The notes beneath the pieces are model-generated. The model made no database searches. It was given only the letters and a program-made list of their open reading frames with translations, and was not told where the DNA came from. Position numbers and translations under genes: made by a program. From positions 1 to 15,155 of the forward strand of contig JAOUPW010000004.1 of NCBI GenBank assembly GCA_029879665.1: a stretch of DNA of 15,155 nucleotides, in the 5' to 3' direction. Below are positions 14,552-15,155 of the stretch, piece by piece. Origin of the DNA: Rhodospirillales bacterium. GTDB lineage: Bacteria; Pseudomonadota; Alphaproteobacteria; Rhodospirillales; JAOUPW01. Every line of letters begins with the position of its first letter. Position 1 is the first letter of the stretch.

Positions 14552-15155
14552 TCAAAGATAAGGAAATACTTCCCTCAAGACCGGAATCCAGTCCCCAAGC
14601 AGCGCCCGGGGCCAGGGAATGGACAGCAGACGGTCAAACAGGAACCAACTGAAGACGGTCAGGGAGCCCGACGTGGCGATGCTGACAAACAGGCTTTCTT
14701 TCCCTGCCAGTCGCGCCCAAAGGATGACGAACACGAGAATTCCAGGAAGCAATCCGATGATTTTCGTAAGAAGCAGAAATCCAAGCACCGAAGCAAAGAA
14801 GATTCCCGCCCGCCGCAGCACGATTTTGAGATCCATTGCCGAAACTGCGTCCATCTTGGCGGCGCTGGCGGAATCCGGCTGGATATCGGTTTGAGTCTGC
14901 GTATTCCCCCCCATTTTATTAGGATCCAAAAACACCTCATAGACCAGACTCATGATGACAAACAACAGCGCCGCCGTTCCCACGACCTGCGGCACCAGGC
15001 TGGCCTGGAAGGCCCAGCCCGAAGAGGTGTAGACAACCAGAGCCAACAGGCCGGCGATACATAGGGAAAACACTGTTGAGGAAGTAAGCCGGGGCCGGCT
15101 GGTACGGATAACTTTCCTAGCGCTTAATGTTCTTTTCAAGTTCTGAAACAAGGGC
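14552..15155 (-). CDS. tctB: Tripartite tricarboxylate transporter small permease subunit (TctB family), N-terminus uncertain at window edge
   Basis: About 199 residues visible. The small membrane subunit of TctABC-type transporters partners the large TctA permease and a periplasmic TctC binding protein to import citrate-like or aromatic carboxylates. Five hydrophobic stretches can be seen (about residues 26-44, 53-72, 112-129, 132-146, 154-172), with a polar cytoplasmic loop (73-110) containing a G7-encoded MGGN. The conserved TctB-like end LLSIPWPRALLGDW (175-188) is present. The first usable start is TTG at 15151, with the frame still open to the edge, so the true start may lie outside. 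TctA and TctC are not in the window and should be sought to the right. The LysR gene follows after 105 bp. The substrate is unknown. Confidence 0.82.
   Translation of the reverse strand, partial: PLFQNLKRTLSARKVIRTSRPRLTSSTVFSLCIAGLLALVVYTSSGWAFQASLVPQVVGTAALLFVIMSLVYEVFLDPNKMGGNTQTQTDIQPDSASAAKMDAVSAMDLKIVLRRAGIFFASVLGFLLLTKIIGLLPGILVFVILWARLAGKESLFVSIATSGSLTVFSWFLFDRLLSIPWPRALLGDWIPVLREVFPYL

Noticed and set aside
1..15155. CRISPR arrays, tRNA or rRNA genes, insertion sequences, integrases
   Set aside because: No regularly spaced repeats, cloverleaf-like segments, transposase-like proteins or terminal inverted repeats were seen on reading both strands.

Overview
The window looks like part of a catabolic accessory region from a Gram-negative proteobacterium. 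A free-living, possibly marine, alphaproteobacterium is my best guess. This rests on the mix of TRAP and tripartite tricarboxylate transporters, class III CoA-transferases, a LysR regulator and moderately high GC coding; no rRNA or other taxonomic marker is present. Apart from the first gene, everything is encoded on the minus strand.

Layout by coordinate. (1) 2-892 (+): the 3' end of a fused TRAP transporter permease, convergent with everything that follows. (2) 7318 down to 927 (-): a compact catabolic operon. In transcription order it holds a class II aldolase/adducin-family enzyme, a UbiX flavin prenyltransferase, a UbiD-family decarboxylase, two class III (CaiB/BaiF) CoA-transferase subunits overlapping by ATGA, and a 4,5-dihydroxyphthalate decarboxylase-like protein. 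(3) 13161 down to 7478 (-): a second tight operon of two tandem-duplicated bicupin proteins, an EutA-like (ethanolamine ammonia-lyase reactivase) ATPase, an MFS transporter and a short Ni/Co transporter with a His-rich loop. (4) 14446-13475 (-): a LysR regulator whose promoter overlaps a clear inverted repeat. (5) 14552 to the right edge (-): a TctB small permease subunit, possibly cut at its N-terminus.

How it may work together. CoA-transferase pair plus UbiD plus dedicated UbiX is the known gene set of anaerobic phthalate degradation (succinyl-CoA:phthalate CoA-transferase, phthaloyl-CoA decarboxylase and its prenyl-FMN supplier). Here it is joined by two further families that contain phthalate-pathway decarboxylases (Pht5-like and PhtC/class II aldolase-like). 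I infer a pathway for phthalate or a related aromatic or unsaturated polycarboxylate: CoA activation, then prFMN-dependent decarboxylation, with TRAP and/or Tct uptake systems nearby. The exact substrate cannot be read from sequence, and the UbiD active-site region is atypical.

The most unusual part is the cupin-cupin-EutA-MFS-NiCoT operon. EutA normally serves the B12 enzyme EutBC, but no EutBC, microcompartment shell or ethanolamine gene is present. A reactivase beside a cobalt/nickel transporter and paired cupins suggests an undescribed cobalamin- or metal-linked function. No tRNA, rRNA, CRISPR array, insertion sequence or phage gene was seen.
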